DNA of 64,000 nt, taken from the NCBI RefSeq assembly GCF_023167465.1, contig NZ_AP025698.1, positions 186,001-250,000 on the forward strand. Direction: 5' to 3'. Shown here piece after piece: positions 36,927-45,605 of the stretch. The notes under the pieces are model-generated. The model was given only the letters and a program-made list of their open reading frames with translations, searched no databases and was not told the DNA's origin. This DNA is from Methanothermobacter tenebrarum (GTDB lineage: Archaea; Methanobacteriota; Methanobacteria; Methanobacteriales; DSM-23052). The translations under genes were made by a program, and so were the position numbers. Positions within the stretch are counted from its first letter, which is position 1; each line of letters begins with the position of its first letter.

Positions 36927-37772
36927 ATGGTGGGGGAAGTAGACTTTAACGTGAGATTAGAAGAGAGAATCAGGGAACTTATAATAGATTATAAGCTCAT
37001 AGAAGAGGGTGAATTAGTAGCTGTGGCACTTTCAGGTGGAAAGGATAGTCTACTCGTATTACACGCCTTAGCTGGTCTTAGAGATGATCTTGGTTTTGAT
37101 ATTGTTGCTATAACAGTTGATGAGGGCATAAAAGATTATAGGGAGAAGGGTTTAGAGGCCGCACGCTATAATACAAAGCTTTTAGGTGTTGAATTGGTTG
37201 AAAAATCCTTCATAGGAGAATTTGATTTTTCATTGGATGAGGTTTATGGGATTTTTAAGAGTCCGTGCATACCTTGCGGGGTCTTCAGAAGATATATACT
37301 AAATAGGACTGCCCGTAGTCTAGGAGCTGATAAGATAGCCACTGGACATAACATGGATGATGAGATACAATCATTTATGATGAGCCTGGTTAGGGGTGAT
37401 ACGCGCAAATTTTCCAAGTTCGGCCCCAAATTGGAGGTGATCCACCCTAGGCTTATACCAAGGATAAAACCTTTATGGAATACAAGTGAAAAAGAAACGG
37501 AAACCTGGGCCATCCTTAATAATATTAGGGTTCACTTGGAGGATTGTCCATATTCTAGTTTATCACTCAGGTCGAGGATTAAGAAATTTCTTAACAGGGT
37601 AGAGTCTAGGAGGCCCGGGACCAAGGAGTTGATGATGAAATCCTTCATTAACACTTTTAAAATGGAACAGGAGGAGGTTGAACTTTTTGAATGTGAAGTT
37701 TGTGGGGAGCCTGCTTCTATGAGGACTTGTAAAGCCTGTGAGCTGTTATCTGTGATTAGGGGTTCTCTATGA
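36927..37772 (+). CDS. tRNA 2-thiolation enzyme, TtuA/Ncs6 family
   Basis: The PP-loop is '[15 protein letters not shown]' (about residue 34). Cluster cysteines are in 'SPCIPCG' (about 113-117) and 'EDCPYS' (about 207), and a C-terminal zinc motif 'CEVCG...CKAC' closes the protein. This is the 4Fe-4S enzyme that inserts sulfur at U34 or U54 of tRNA. The usual N-terminal zinc finger of this family is absent: the protein begins directly with the helix before the PP-loop. GTG 36951 is an alternative start. The gene's 3' end overlaps the convergent GTPase by 17 bases. Confidence 0.85.
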   Translation: MVGEVDFNVRLEERIRELIIDYKLIEEGELVAVALSGGKDSLLVLHALAGLRDDLGFDIVAITVDEGIKDYREKGLEAARYNTKLLGVELVEKSFIGEFDFSLDEVYGIFKSPCIPCGVFRRYILNRTARSLGADKIATGHNMDDEIQSFMMSLVRGDTRKFSKFGPKLEVIHPRLIPRIKPLWNTSEKETETWAILNNIRVHLEDCPYSSLSLRSRIKKFLNRVESRRPGTKELMMKSFINTFKMEQEEVELFECEVCGEPASMRTCKACELLSVIRGSL

Positions 37773-39357
37773 TCTTTGTTATGGAGCCTATGCCCTTGCT
37801 TCTTCCTTCTCTGAATATTAGTTTTTGTCCTTCTTTTACATGGTGTGGCCTGTATTTGAATCGCATTCTGACCTTTCCTTTGTCCCCGGCTGACATGAAT
37901 TCCTGGTCAAGGGGTTCTAGTATTGTTGTCTCTGCGATGGTTTCTATGTGTGTGACGCTCTCGTATCCTGCTTTTATTGTTGTGGGGTGTACTAGGATTG
38001 CCACTTCTGCTTCGAATTCTCTCACGGCCTTGGGATTGTATTCTGGGTGGGCTAGTATCATGCCTCTTTCGATTTCTTGTGGTGATGCTCCTGCTATTGA
38101 TATTCCAACGATGTGGCCTGGTTCTGCGCATCCGATCTGGTAGTGGTGCATTTCAATGGATTTGACCTTTACTTGTTTGAATTCTCCTGTGTGGAATGGT
38201 CCGAGGAGTAATTTTTCGCCCTTTTTTACACGACCTTGTCTTATGGTGCCGCTGACCACTGTTCCCACACCCTTCACGGAATAAACTTTATCTATGTACA
38301 TCATGAATGGTTTTTTATCCTCTGAGGGGTTTTCTGGGACTTTTAAGTTGAGGAATAGTTCATCTAATAATTCTAGTCCTTCTCCTGTTACTGAGGATGT
38401 TTCTATTATTGGTACGATATGTTGGTTCATCTTCTCTGATACTAGTAGTGCATCTGACCTGTTTTTGACTTTGAATGGGATTCTGCCCACGAGTTTGAGC
38501 AGTTCTGATATCTTTTCATGGACTTTATGGATTTCGTCTTCTCCTACTAGGTCTGTTTTTGTTATGGCTACTATTACGGGTAATTCCATTGCTAGGATGA
38601 TCCCTAGGTGTTCTCTTGTAATATGTGTGGGTCCTTGGTCTGCTGCGACCGTTAAAAGACCATAATCTAGTTTCTGGCCCACTATACCCCTTATTGTTGT
38701 TCTGAGCCATGGTTCGTGGCCTACTGTGTCGACGAATGATATTATCCTTTCACATTTTTCCATGAGCTCGGATTTTTCTTTTTTATCAAGTGGATTGTCG
38801 AGGCGGATTGGTTCACCGTCTAGGAAACCGTAGATTGCGAATGAGAGGTCTGCTGAGAGTCCTCTTTCTATTTCATGTTTCTGGACATCGAGGAATATCC
38901 TTGTTTTCCCGGTCCCATCATCAAGTATTCCGGTTGTTAGGCTCCCTAGGAGTGTGCTTTTACCATGGTCGACATGTCCCGCGACTCCTATGACAATATG
39001 CTCTTTTTTGAATGAATTTTTCCATCCTATGGTGACTTCGGCTACTCTACCGTTATCTAGTGGGTATTCGTTCACTTCCTCTATACATGCTCCTATCTCT
39101 CGACTTAAGACATTTAGGACGTGGATTGATTCTTGGAGTTCTTCCCTGGGGAGGCCTGTTAGGCTCCCGTCATCTTCAACACCAAGTAGGTAGATTGCCC
39201 TGCCCTTTCCCCTTTCCATCCTGTATTTCAACTGGGAGATTAGTTGCCTTCTCCTGTCCTCGTTAAGATGATATGAACTTTTAAGGGCTTTTTTAAATTC
39301 TATGTTCTTTCTTTCACCCTTTTTGGTGAAGGATTTCAAATCCTTGATCATGTCCAA
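37756..39357 (-). CDS. GTPBP1-like GTPase with N-terminal AlbA_2/Schlafen-type domain
   Basis: Residues about 10-100 show the AlbA_2 pattern ('[13 protein letters not shown]', '[14 protein letters not shown]'). From about residue 120 come the G motifs of an EF-Tu-like GTPase: '[14 protein letters not shown]' (G1), 'DTVGHE' (G3) and 'TKTDL' (G4), followed by domain II/III '[15 protein letters not shown]'. GTPBP1/2 relatives interact with ribosomes or RNA exosomes in eukaryotes. The archaeal role is unknown. It sits in a dense minus cluster with the MTH1184-type gene upstream. Confidence 0.85.
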   Translation of the reverse strand: MDMIKDLKSFTKKGERKNIEFKKALKSSYHLNEDRRRQLISQLKYRMERGKGRAIYLLGVEDDGSLTGLPREELQESIHVLNVLSREIGACIEEVNEYPLDNGRVAEVTIGWKNSFKKEHIVIGVAGHVDHGKSTLLGSLTTGILDDGTGKTRIFLDVQKHEIERGLSADLSFAIYGFLDGEPIRLDNPLDKKEKSELMEKCERIISFVDTVGHEPWLRTTIRGIVGQKLDYGLLTVAADQGPTHITREHLGIILAMELPVIVAITKTDLVGEDEIHKVHEKISELLKLVGRIPFKVKNRSDALLVSEKMNQHIVPIIETSSVTGEGLELLDELFLNLKVPENPSEDKKPFMMYIDKVYSVKGVGTVVSGTIRQGRVKKGEKLLLGPFHTGEFKQVKVKSIEMHHYQIGCAEPGHIVGISIAGASPQEIERGMILAHPEYNPKAVREFEAEVAILVHPTTIKAGYESVTHIETIAETTILEPLDQEFMSAGDKGKVRMRFKYRPHHVKEGQKLIFREGRSKGIGSITKIIENP

Positions 39358-39570
39358 TCATTCTATTTTCTTTTTTAAGAATCCGCCGGGTCCGTACTTT
39401 TCTTCTTGCAATTTTCTAACCATATAAGCCGCGTCTTGGAAACTTTCGACTTTTCCAAGTATCCGACGACTTTTAACCTTTATTGTTTTCCCACATACGC
39501 ATCTGCGGGTTTTAACACCTTCACGTGTATATAATGCCCTTCCACAGTCGCATCTGAATATTAGGTACAT
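39358..39570 (-). CDS. MTH1184-like zinc-ribbon protein (DUF1922)
   Basis: The 70-residue protein has two Cys pairs (CDCG, CVCG) forming a zinc ribbon and a helix '[17 protein letters not shown]'. This matches M. thermautotrophicus MTH1184, whose structure was solved; no function is known. It ends one base before the GTPase start. Confidence 0.88.
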   Translation of the reverse strand: MYLIFRCDCGRALYTREGVKTRRCVCGKTIKVKSRRILGKVESFQDAAYMVRKLQEEKYGPGGFLKKKIE

Positions 39571-39573
39571 TTT

Positions 39574-40731
39574 TTAGCCGGCTCCTATTATTTTACCAAT
39601 CATTGGGAGTATGATCTGTGGTATTGTGAGGAAGGTTCCTATGCTGCAGCCAAGATTTGCACCTGCAACAACAAGGAGGACCCTGAAAAGATTGTTCTGC
39701 CAAAGGTCATGGAGACTATCACACTTGTTCAAATTTTCAAGGTCTCCGAAGTTGACGTTTCGCAGTTTAGCCTCCATTAACCCTGCAAACCACCCTGCGG
39801 CTAGGAGTGGGTGCAGTACGGTTATTGGCGCTACAAGGAATGCTATTATAGCAGATTTGAGTCTTGAACCAGCCACCATGGATCCAATAAACGCGAAGCC
39901 CCCTGTCATGAGTATGAATTTAAGGATATCACCTTGTATGTTCACCCCTGAAAGGAATGCTAAAATAAAAGGCACAATTAATAAGAGGGGTATGACTAGT
40001 ACTAGTTTCCTTAAGGTGGAGTTCTGTTGCTTGGAGGATAAGAGTTCCACGAGTGGGGGTATCTTTTCTGGATTTTGGAGGTAGTATCTTATACCCTTTT
40101 TGTGGCCCGCCCCCACAACCGCGATCACTTTATCCTCTGGGATCTCGAGTAGTTTGTGGGCCATGTAGGCGTCCCTTTCATCTACTAGTACGTGGTATGC
40201 TTTGGGTGAAATATCCTTGAAGTATTCCATGACCTCATCTAGGGTGTCTTCACTTTTTAGGCTTTCCACGTCTTCTATTTCATCCTTTTTAAAGAATGAT
40301 GCGAGGATATTGAATAAGAACCTTAATTTTTCACGTAAACTCATGGAGTCGATTATCCTCTGCATGGTTATCCTTATGTCCCTGTCTATGAGGGCTATCC
40401 TTGCACCTATCTCCTCAGCGGCTTCTATGGCCGCTAACATTTCAGAGCCGGGCTTCACACCCAAGTCGTCACCTATCCTATTCTGCAGGTATGTTAAAAG
40501 TCCGCTTATAAGGAAGAGGCCGATGTTCTCTCCTCTGATCAAATCTTTAACTGAGAGTTGTTTATCCTCTCCTAGGCCTAATTTTTCTCGCATGAGCTTT
40601 TGGTATCTTCCAACATCTAATTCAACAGCCACAACATCCGGTTTCTCGGCGCGTATAGTCTCTTTCACTTCTTCTATGCTCTTTTTTGACACGTGGGCTG
40701 TCCCTATTATCTTCAGGTGTTCTATTTCCAT
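39574..40731 (-). CDS. TraB-family membrane protein
   Basis: The 385-residue protein opens with 'LKIIGTAHVSKKSIEEV' (GTAHxS motif) and has 'VAVELDVGRYQKL' (about residue 38), 'VLVDERDAYMAHKLL' and 'VVGAGHKKGI' (about 206). This is the TraB/PrgY/GumN hydrolase-like domain. About four hydrophobic helices follow (residues 240-385). PrgY degrades pheromone peptides in bacteria; the archaeal target is not known. Confidence 0.88.
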   Translation of the reverse strand: MEIEHLKIIGTAHVSKKSIEEVKETIRAEKPDVVAVELDVGRYQKLMREKLGLGEDKQLSVKDLIRGENIGLFLISGLLTYLQNRIGDDLGVKPGSEMLAAIEAAEEIGARIALIDRDIRITMQRIIDSMSLREKLRFLFNILASFFKKDEIEDVESLKSEDTLDEVMEYFKDISPKAYHVLVDERDAYMAHKLLEIPEDKVIAVVGAGHKKGIRYYLQNPEKIPPLVELLSSKQQNSTLRKLVLVIPLLLIVPFILAFLSGVNIQGDILKFILMTGGFAFIGSMVAGSRLKSAIIAFLVAPITVLHPLLAAGWFAGLMEAKLRNVNFGDLENLNKCDSLHDLWQNNLFRVLLVVAGANLGCSIGTFLTIPQIILPMIGKIIGAG

Positions 40732-40746
40732 GGACCATCACTAATA

Positions 40747-41421
40747 TTATATTTTGTATTTTTTTATTAATTTTCTATCATAGATTGGAACATTATTTGA
40801 GATGTTCCTTTGGATGGAAAATTTCACATCCTCAAAGAATCCAAGTTTTTTCAACTTCAAAGCAGAATTTGAGGTTAATATCATCTCATCAACTATCCTT
40901 TTATCATGGGCTGCGATCATGGCAGCCTTTGCGAATTCATCAAGTTGGAAATCCCTTAGATAGTATATTATCTCCCCTGCTGTGAGAAAATCTTCGATGG
41001 CGAACCTCCCATTCACACCAGCCATAATTATTTCTATCTCGTCATTGGCAAGTTCAACAGCCGCACGGGCCACGGCCCTAGCATTTATAAGGGAGCCTAT
41101 AAGAGCCTTGGATCTTAAGCTTTTAAGTATCCTGGTACCATTACTTGTTGTGAGGATCAATGTTTTGCCCTTGTAGTTTTGTATTTGGAGTGGTGAATTC
41201 CCGATGAAACCTTTAATGGTCTCACCGCCACGTTCCCCTGCGAGCAATCCACCAATTTCTTTTGAAATTTTAAGAGCCTCATCCACGCTCCTGGCGGGTA
41301 TTATCCTCTCGAAGTTATCCAATGCTACTGTTATCGTTGTACTAGCCCTTAACAAGTCCACCATGATACTAAGATCTTGTGTAGTTGATCTCTGATGGGT
41401 TAATCTGATCTTCATCCCCAC
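40747..41421 (-). CDS. comB: 2-phosphosulfolactate phosphatase
   Basis: The 224-residue protein has 'VVDLLRAST'-like '[16 protein letters not shown]' (about residue 20), '[18 protein letters not shown]' (about 60) and '[10 protein letters not shown]' (about 89), all typical of ComB. It removes phosphate from 2-phosphosulfolactate in coenzyme M synthesis, the step before ComC. It is separate from comCDE in this genome and lies next to an IS remnant. Confidence 0.93.
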   Translation of the reverse strand: MGMKIRLTHQRSTTQDLSIMVDLLRASTTITVALDNFERIIPARSVDEALKISKEIGGLLAGERGGETIKGFIGNSPLQIQNYKGKTLILTTSNGTRILKSLRSKALIGSLINARAVARAAVELANDEIEIIMAGVNGRFAIEDFLTAGEIIYYLRDFQLDEFAKAAMIAAHDKRIVDEMILTSNSALKLKKLGFFEDVKFSIQRNISNNVPIYDRKLIKKYKI

Positions 41422-41440
41422 TTTTCACCCCCCATGAAAA

Positions 41441-41701
41441 CTATATCTGTGAACCACCCCACTGGGGGGTTCCTACTTCAACAACGGGACTTGCCCAGCT
41501 AAAGCAGGGGTGCTGAATAGGGGTTTCATCTCCACGGGCTCTGGGGGCTGTCCCAGCCCCCCGTTGAGCATCTAGCAAATATATAATCTTATAGAGGCGT
41601 CTGCAAAGGTGTTCAAGTAACTTTTTCTCAGCGACTTTGGAAGGATACAAGCGGAACCTATAACTGAGCATTTCCTTCGCATACTTCTTGTAATACATCA
41701 A
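41441..41701 (-). pseudogene. tnpB remnant: N terminus fused to C-terminal tail
   Basis: The 86-residue frame begins with 'MLSYRFRLYPSKVAEKKLLEHL', the N-terminal strand-helix of TnpB/OrfB. After about residue 42 it switches to 'GAGTAPRARGDETP...VVEVGTP', a tail typical of TnpB C termini in archaea. The catalytic RuvC part and zinc finger are missing. Confidence 0.7.
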
Positions 41702-41704
41702 GGG

Positions 41705-41767
41705 TCACTTGAATGGTATTTGGAACGCATAAACAGAATCCGCTCCTCTATCAAGCTTGTATCTCAT
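41705..41767 (-). pseudogene. tnpA remnant (first 20 codons)
   Basis: It encodes MRYKLDRGADSVYAFQIPFK and then a stop. This is close to the N terminus of IS200-type Y1 transposases, which begin with a '(Y/K)xRGxHSVY' motif before their HUH active site. It ends three bases before the tnpB start. Confidence 0.6.
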
Positions 41768-41893
41768 AGTTACAATACTATTTTTACAACTCTATAAACC
41801 TTTCGGCTCTCATCTCCTCGCGGAGGGGGACTTCCCACCGATAAAGTTAAAAGGGGGATCCATAATAAATTTTGATACTCATGGTGACATGAT

Positions 41894-42430
41894 ATGAGGA
41901 TTGTTACCACACCCATGTGTAAGGGTATACTAGATATTATAGGAGTGGATGAGTATATTGTGGCCAGAGACCCGGATACCGAGGACCCTGACCTTGCAAT
42001 AGTACTTTCAGAGACCAAGACGCGTTCAAGGGCTCTCAGATTAAAATTGAACACATTCCCACAGATCAAGGAGAGTATACGTATCGTCTCAGAAACCCTG
42101 AAAGCATATGGTCTAGGATATGGGTCCTTCTCTGAGATAAATTTTAGGGTATGCTCGCCATGGTGGGATGACCCCCGGCCACTACAGGAGAGGAACAAAA
42201 AAATAAAAATAAAAGTTTATTCAAATTTCCTTAGGGATATTATTGAACATATGGGTTATAGTATAGTTGAGGATAATCCAGATTATATAGTGTATCCCGA
42301 TTACATGAATATAAGAGAAAAAGGGGAAAAGGTAGAGGTTCCATCACATTATAATCTGCCATTGGATCCTGTTAAAAGGGCCCTGTTAAGGTATAGGATA
42401 TTGGAGAATAGGCTATGTATGAAACATTAA
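41894..42430 (+). CDS. Uncharacterised methanogen protein coupled to mmp7
   Basis: The 178-residue protein begins [23 protein letters not shown], and has '[23 protein letters not shown]' and a C-terminal '[19 protein letters not shown]'. I do not recognise a named family. Its last 16 bases overlap the start of mmp7, so the two are translationally coupled. This places it in the Mcr-associated group of methanogenesis-marker genes by context. A role in Mcr assembly or modification is plausible but unproven. Confidence 0.7.
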   Translation: MRIVTTPMCKGILDIIGVDEYIVARDPDTEDPDLAIVLSETKTRSRALRLKLNTFPQIKESIRIVSETLKAYGLGYGSFSEINFRVCSPWWDDPRPLQERNKKIKIKVYSNFLRDIIEHMGYSIVEDNPDYIVYPDYMNIREKGEKVEVPSHYNLPLDPVKRALLRYRILENRLCMKH

Positions 42431-43326
42431 CTTATGTTGGTGGGGTGCACCGCCACGAGGAAATGGAGGAGCTCATTGAAGACCTTGGGGGTTTCGTCCT
42501 CCAGGAGAACATGTTACAGATGGATCTTATATTGACACTCGCCGTTCCAATAGAGGATGTTGAAAAGGTTAAGGAGAAGGCCAAGGAGCTCCTAGGGAAG
42601 GTTAAAGTGGCTCCAATGGCTGGTACAGAGATTGCTGTTGTGTCACCCACACTTGCAAGACATCATCTGCCACATGCAGCCTGTGACATCGCAGAGTATC
42701 TTAGAAGGTATGGGGCCAAGGATAACATGATAGGATTGGCCAGGGGGGCTGGCAAGGGGATATCGAGGATATCGGAGGAGGAGAAACAGCTTATAAACGA
42801 ACACGATCTTGCAATTTTCGCCCTTGGGAGCTTCAAACATTGTATAAAAGAGAAAACGCACCTTTTTGAGGGTATAAACGTGCCAGTGGTTGTTACAGGC
42901 GCCCCCAAGCTCAGGGTGGAGGAGCTTCCGGGTGCAACGGCATATGTCAGTGGTTTCGGGAGGATACCAAGGCGCCTTAAAAGAGGCGAGAATATAAGAG
43001 CCTTGAAAAACTTGGTCAAGGTTGTGGAGGAGATCCTCGACAACAGGAGGAGGGAGATGGCAGAGGACCCGCCGTTAGTCCCACCAATAGTTATTAAAAG
43101 CGAGATTGAACATCAGGTCCATGCCATAAAGAATGTTTATTCTCCCACACCAGTTACAAGTCAACTTGATGGCGTCCGCGTCAAATTGAACTATGAACGC
43201 TACCATAAAGATATAGAAAATGTTAAGGTATATGAGTATAAACTAGGGGATATTGCAGAGATAAAACCTTCAATGATGTATGATTATATTCTCGTGAAAC
43301 TCCTACCAGAGACTTCCATAATTTAG
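42415..43326 (+). CDS. mmp7: Methanogenesis marker protein 7
   Basis: The 303-residue protein starts [21 protein letters not shown], which I recognise as marker protein 7. Further conserved parts are '[20 protein letters not shown]' (about residue 81) and '[15 protein letters not shown]' (about 131). The family is restricted to methanogens; its function is not established. It is believed to be tied to methyl-coenzyme M reductase because it travels with mcr genes. The overlap with the upstream gene indicates joint translation. Confidence 0.85.
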   Translation: MYETLTYVGGVHRHEEMEELIEDLGGFVLQENMLQMDLILTLAVPIEDVEKVKEKAKELLGKVKVAPMAGTEIAVVSPTLARHHLPHAACDIAEYLRRYGAKDNMIGLARGAGKGISRISEEEKQLINEHDLAIFALGSFKHCIKEKTHLFEGINVPVVVTGAPKLRVEELPGATAYVSGFGRIPRRLKRGENIRALKNLVKVVEEILDNRRREMAEDPPLVPPIVIKSEIEHQVHAIKNVYSPTPVTSQLDGVRVKLNYERYHKDIENVKVYEYKLGDIAEIKPSMMYDYILVKLLPETSII

Positions 43327-43334
43327 TGATATAA

Positions 43335-44375
43335 GTGAAAAAGGCTATAGGAGTCCTATTATTCATACTAATATTAACCGCGGGTTATACTCTGTTGAAT
43401 TTCCATGTTTTAACTTCGATAGGCGCTGAGAATATATGGTTGGCGATTTCTGTTTCTTCAGCTCTTCCATTAGCTATAATATGTGAACAGAGGTTCCCAT
43501 CCCCCATTAGTAGGGTATTGTATGTTTTTTCCATGACATGGCTTGGGATTATCCTATTCCTGTTCTGGACAACTCTAATTGTCGACTTACTTAAAATCTT
43601 CATAAGTATACCCCTAAGGGTGGAGGGGGTAGTTTATCTAGTAGCTCTTTTTATAGGTCTTTTTTCGATTTTTAACGGTACGAGAATCAAAATAAAATGT
43701 GTGGAAATACCTCTAGAGATTCCGTGTGGGATTACACTGGTACAACTTTCAGATCTTCATATTGGATCCATAAGGGGTGAAAGTTTCCTAAAAACTATAA
43801 AAGATAAAGTGAACAGGCTAGGGGCTGATGCGGTTCTTATAACGGGAGATTTTGCTGATGGGAGTTCGCCCATTGACAAGTCCGCATTAAAGCCACTCGA
43901 GGGGATAAACGCGCCTATATTCTTTGTTTCAGGAAACCATGATACATATGCTGATAGAAAAAAGGTTTACCATCTACTGGAGTCTGTGGGCGTGACAATA
44001 CTAGATAATAAGTGTATAGAGTTTAAGGGCTTGCAACTTGTGGGTGTGGGATATTATATGCAACGTGGGATCCTAGGAGTCATATTGGAGCAGATTGAGT
44101 TTAGTAAGGGTCTTCCAACTATTTTACTTCATCATCTCCCCACTGAGTGGGATACTGCACGAGAATGGGGTGTTGACATTCAATTGTCCGGTCACACACA
44201 TGCCGGACAATTTTATCCGTTCAATCTTATCGTTAGGTGGATGTTCCCATATCTTTCAGGCCTTTATGAAAATTCAGGTAGTTACCTTTATGTGTCGGCG
44301 GGTACGGGTACCTGGGGGCCTCCAATGCGTCTTGGATCATCTAATGAGATTGTAGTTTTCAGATTGAAACCCTAG
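43335..44375 (+). CDS. Metallophosphoesterase with membrane anchor
   Basis: The first about 115 residues contain four hydrophobic segments. The calcineurin-like domain follows: 'QLSDLHIGSIRG' (about residue 138), 'ITGDFADG' (about 171), 'VSGNHDTYA' (about 198), 'LLHHLP' and 'SGHTHAGQFYP' (about 287). These are the five metal-ligand motifs of the YkuE/YaeI-like class. The start is GTG, with 'gtgata' upstream. The stop codon lies within the palindromic promoter of the next gene. Confidence 0.85.
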   Translation: MKKAIGVLLFILILTAGYTLLNFHVLTSIGAENIWLAISVSSALPLAIICEQRFPSPISRVLYVFSMTWLGIILFLFWTTLIVDLLKIFISIPLRVEGVVYLVALFIGLFSIFNGTRIKIKCVEIPLEIPCGITLVQLSDLHIGSIRGESFLKTIKDKVNRLGADAVLITGDFADGSSPIDKSALKPLEGINAPIFFVSGNHDTYADRKKVYHLLESVGVTILDNKCIEFKGLQLVGVGYYMQRGILGVILEQIEFSKGLPTILLHHLPTEWDTAREWGVDIQLSGHTHAGQFYPFNLIVRWMFPYLSGLYENSGSYLYVSAGTGTWGPPMRLGSSNEIVVFRLKP

Positions 44376-44405
44376 TATTTAAATACTAGTTTTGAATATA
44401 TATTC
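44372..44405 (+). promoter_or_regulatory. Double-palindrome promoter/operator of the UPF0251 gene
   Basis: CTAGTATTTAAATACTAG at 44372-44389 is a perfect 18-base palindrome whose centre forms the TATA box. GAATATATATTC at 44394-44405 is a second perfect palindrome. The predicted start site (about 44405) is only about 5 bases before the ATG, so the mRNA is likely leaderless. A dimeric HTH protein could bind either site. Confidence 0.6.
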
Positions 44406-44410
44406 ATATT

Positions 44411-44977
44411 ATGCCGAGGCCAAGAAGACACAGAAGAATCCTAATAAAACCACCAATCAAATGCTTCAAACCAGACATAGAATCAGATGGACTGATCAAA
44501 GTAACATTAGACGAATTCGAAGCCATAAGACTCAAAGACTACCACAATATAAAACAGAAAAAAGCCGCTGAAATAATGGGAGTATCACAGCCCACATTCC
44601 ATCGTATAATAAAATCAGCACGTTCAAAGATCGCAGAGGCCCTGGTCGAAGGCAAAACAATAATCCTGAAAGGAGGTGATTATATAACAGACAGAAAAAG
44701 ATACAAATGCCTAGACTGCCAATTCGAGTGGATATCCCCCAAAAAAGAATACGAAAAATGTCCAGAGTGCGGCTCAGAAAACATAACCATGATAGGAGAG
44801 GATATAATACCTGGAAGAATTACCATGCAAAGAGGAATGGGGAGAGGTATGAGAGCCGGGCCACCAAGAGCCTGTAAATGCATCGAATGCGGATACGAAA
44901 TGCCAAAAACCCCAGGAGTACCATGCAGAAGCGAAAAATGTCCAAAATGTGGCGGAATAATGTGTGCCGCTGATTAA
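44411..44977 (+). CDS. UPF0251 HTH protein with C-terminal zinc motifs
   Basis: The N-terminal DUF134 domain starts MPRPRRHRRI and has an HTH ('LKDYHNIKQKKAAEIMGVSQPTFHRII', about residues 42-68). Residues about 98-190 hold three zinc motif groups (CLDC...CPEC, CKCIECG, CRSEKCPKCGG). It resembles sigma-like DNA-binding proteins that are often found next to NifX/FeMo-cofactor-domain genes. Here the adjacent gene is a relic. Palindromes in its promoter suggest self-control. Confidence 0.8.
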   Translation: MPRPRRHRRILIKPPIKCFKPDIESDGLIKVTLDEFEAIRLKDYHNIKQKKAAEIMGVSQPTFHRIIKSARSKIAEALVEGKTIILKGGDYITDRKRYKCLDCQFEWISPKKEYEKCPECGSENITMIGEDIIPGRITMQRGMGRGMRAGPPRACKCIECGYEMPKTPGVPCRSEKCPKCGGIMCAAD

Positions 44978-45009
44978 AAAGGTATAGAAAGGTATGCATA
45001 ACATTCTTA

Positions 45010-45600
45010 AATGTAAAGATCTCAGACCATCCCTGGTAAGAGTCCATTCTTCGCATTTTATGGTAATGGAAGAGCAGAACTTGAAGGAGATTATGAATTT
45101 ATGCATCCTATACAGGGATATCCAAGATCCCCCATGACGGACATCAAAAAAAAAAGCAAACATTAATGGAGGTGTCGTGTCAATAGAATTCTTCCTCCTA
45201 TCAATCCCATAAGAGAGCCAAGGAAAGCCAGTAACATCAGCGGATCATCTCATAATACAACCAGAAGCCACACCTGAGGATTATATGCTGATCACGGCAC
45301 CATAAAGGATAATAGAAGATTGGATTCAAATATCAGCCCCCCCATTTGGCAAGGCAAACCATTTCCTCATAGCATCATTAAAAGATGACAAAAATCCAAG
45401 ATTAGGATAATAGAAAGGGTATAAAAGCTGCGAAATTGCTAAAATCATAATAAATCATTTATCAGAGGGTCTAACATCTAATTGTGGGTGATGACTGGAT
45501 GGGTAGGGTTTGGGACGACCTGAATTACGCCTGTTGGAGACCAAGCGTCGTTGAAGCAGACTTGCAATAGCTGGTGGCAGTTCACAGGAAACGCTTATAG
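45010..45600 (+). pseudogene. Relic of a NifX/FeMo-cofactor-domain-like gene
   Basis: The 630-base gap has no intact ORF but shows gene-like fragments on the plus strand. The fragment at about 45335-45405 reads ISAPPFGKANHFLIASLKDD, close to the N-terminal strand of dinitrogenase-cofactor (NifX/NafY-like) domains. After two stops the frame continues KGYKSCEIAKIIINHLSEG (about 45420-45470). A further piece, 'AIAGGSSQETLIESLDKAF', is in another frame near 45570-45625. An upstream stretch 'SPFFAFYGNGRAELEGDYEF' (about 45037-45095) may be another decayed gene. Multiple stops and frame changes indicate pseudogenes. Confidence 0.4.
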
Positions 45601-45605
45601 AAAGT

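Larger units (their letters stand above)
41425..41860 (-). mobile_element. Internally deleted IS200/IS605-type element (MITE-like)
   Basis: On the minus strand this 0.4-kb stretch keeps both ends of an IS605-type element. There is a left-end hairpin region (ctcc-tcgc-ggag near 41814-41826), a promoter-like 'ggtttatagag', the first residues of TnpA, the first 30 residues of TnpB joined to a TnpB-like C-terminal tail, and a right-end hairpin (aaccacccc-actg-ggggggtt, about 41452-41474). The cores of tnpA and tnpB are lost. The 470-base gap between comB and the next gene is thus explained. It resembles palindrome-associated derivatives mobilised in trans by intact relatives. Confidence 0.65.
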
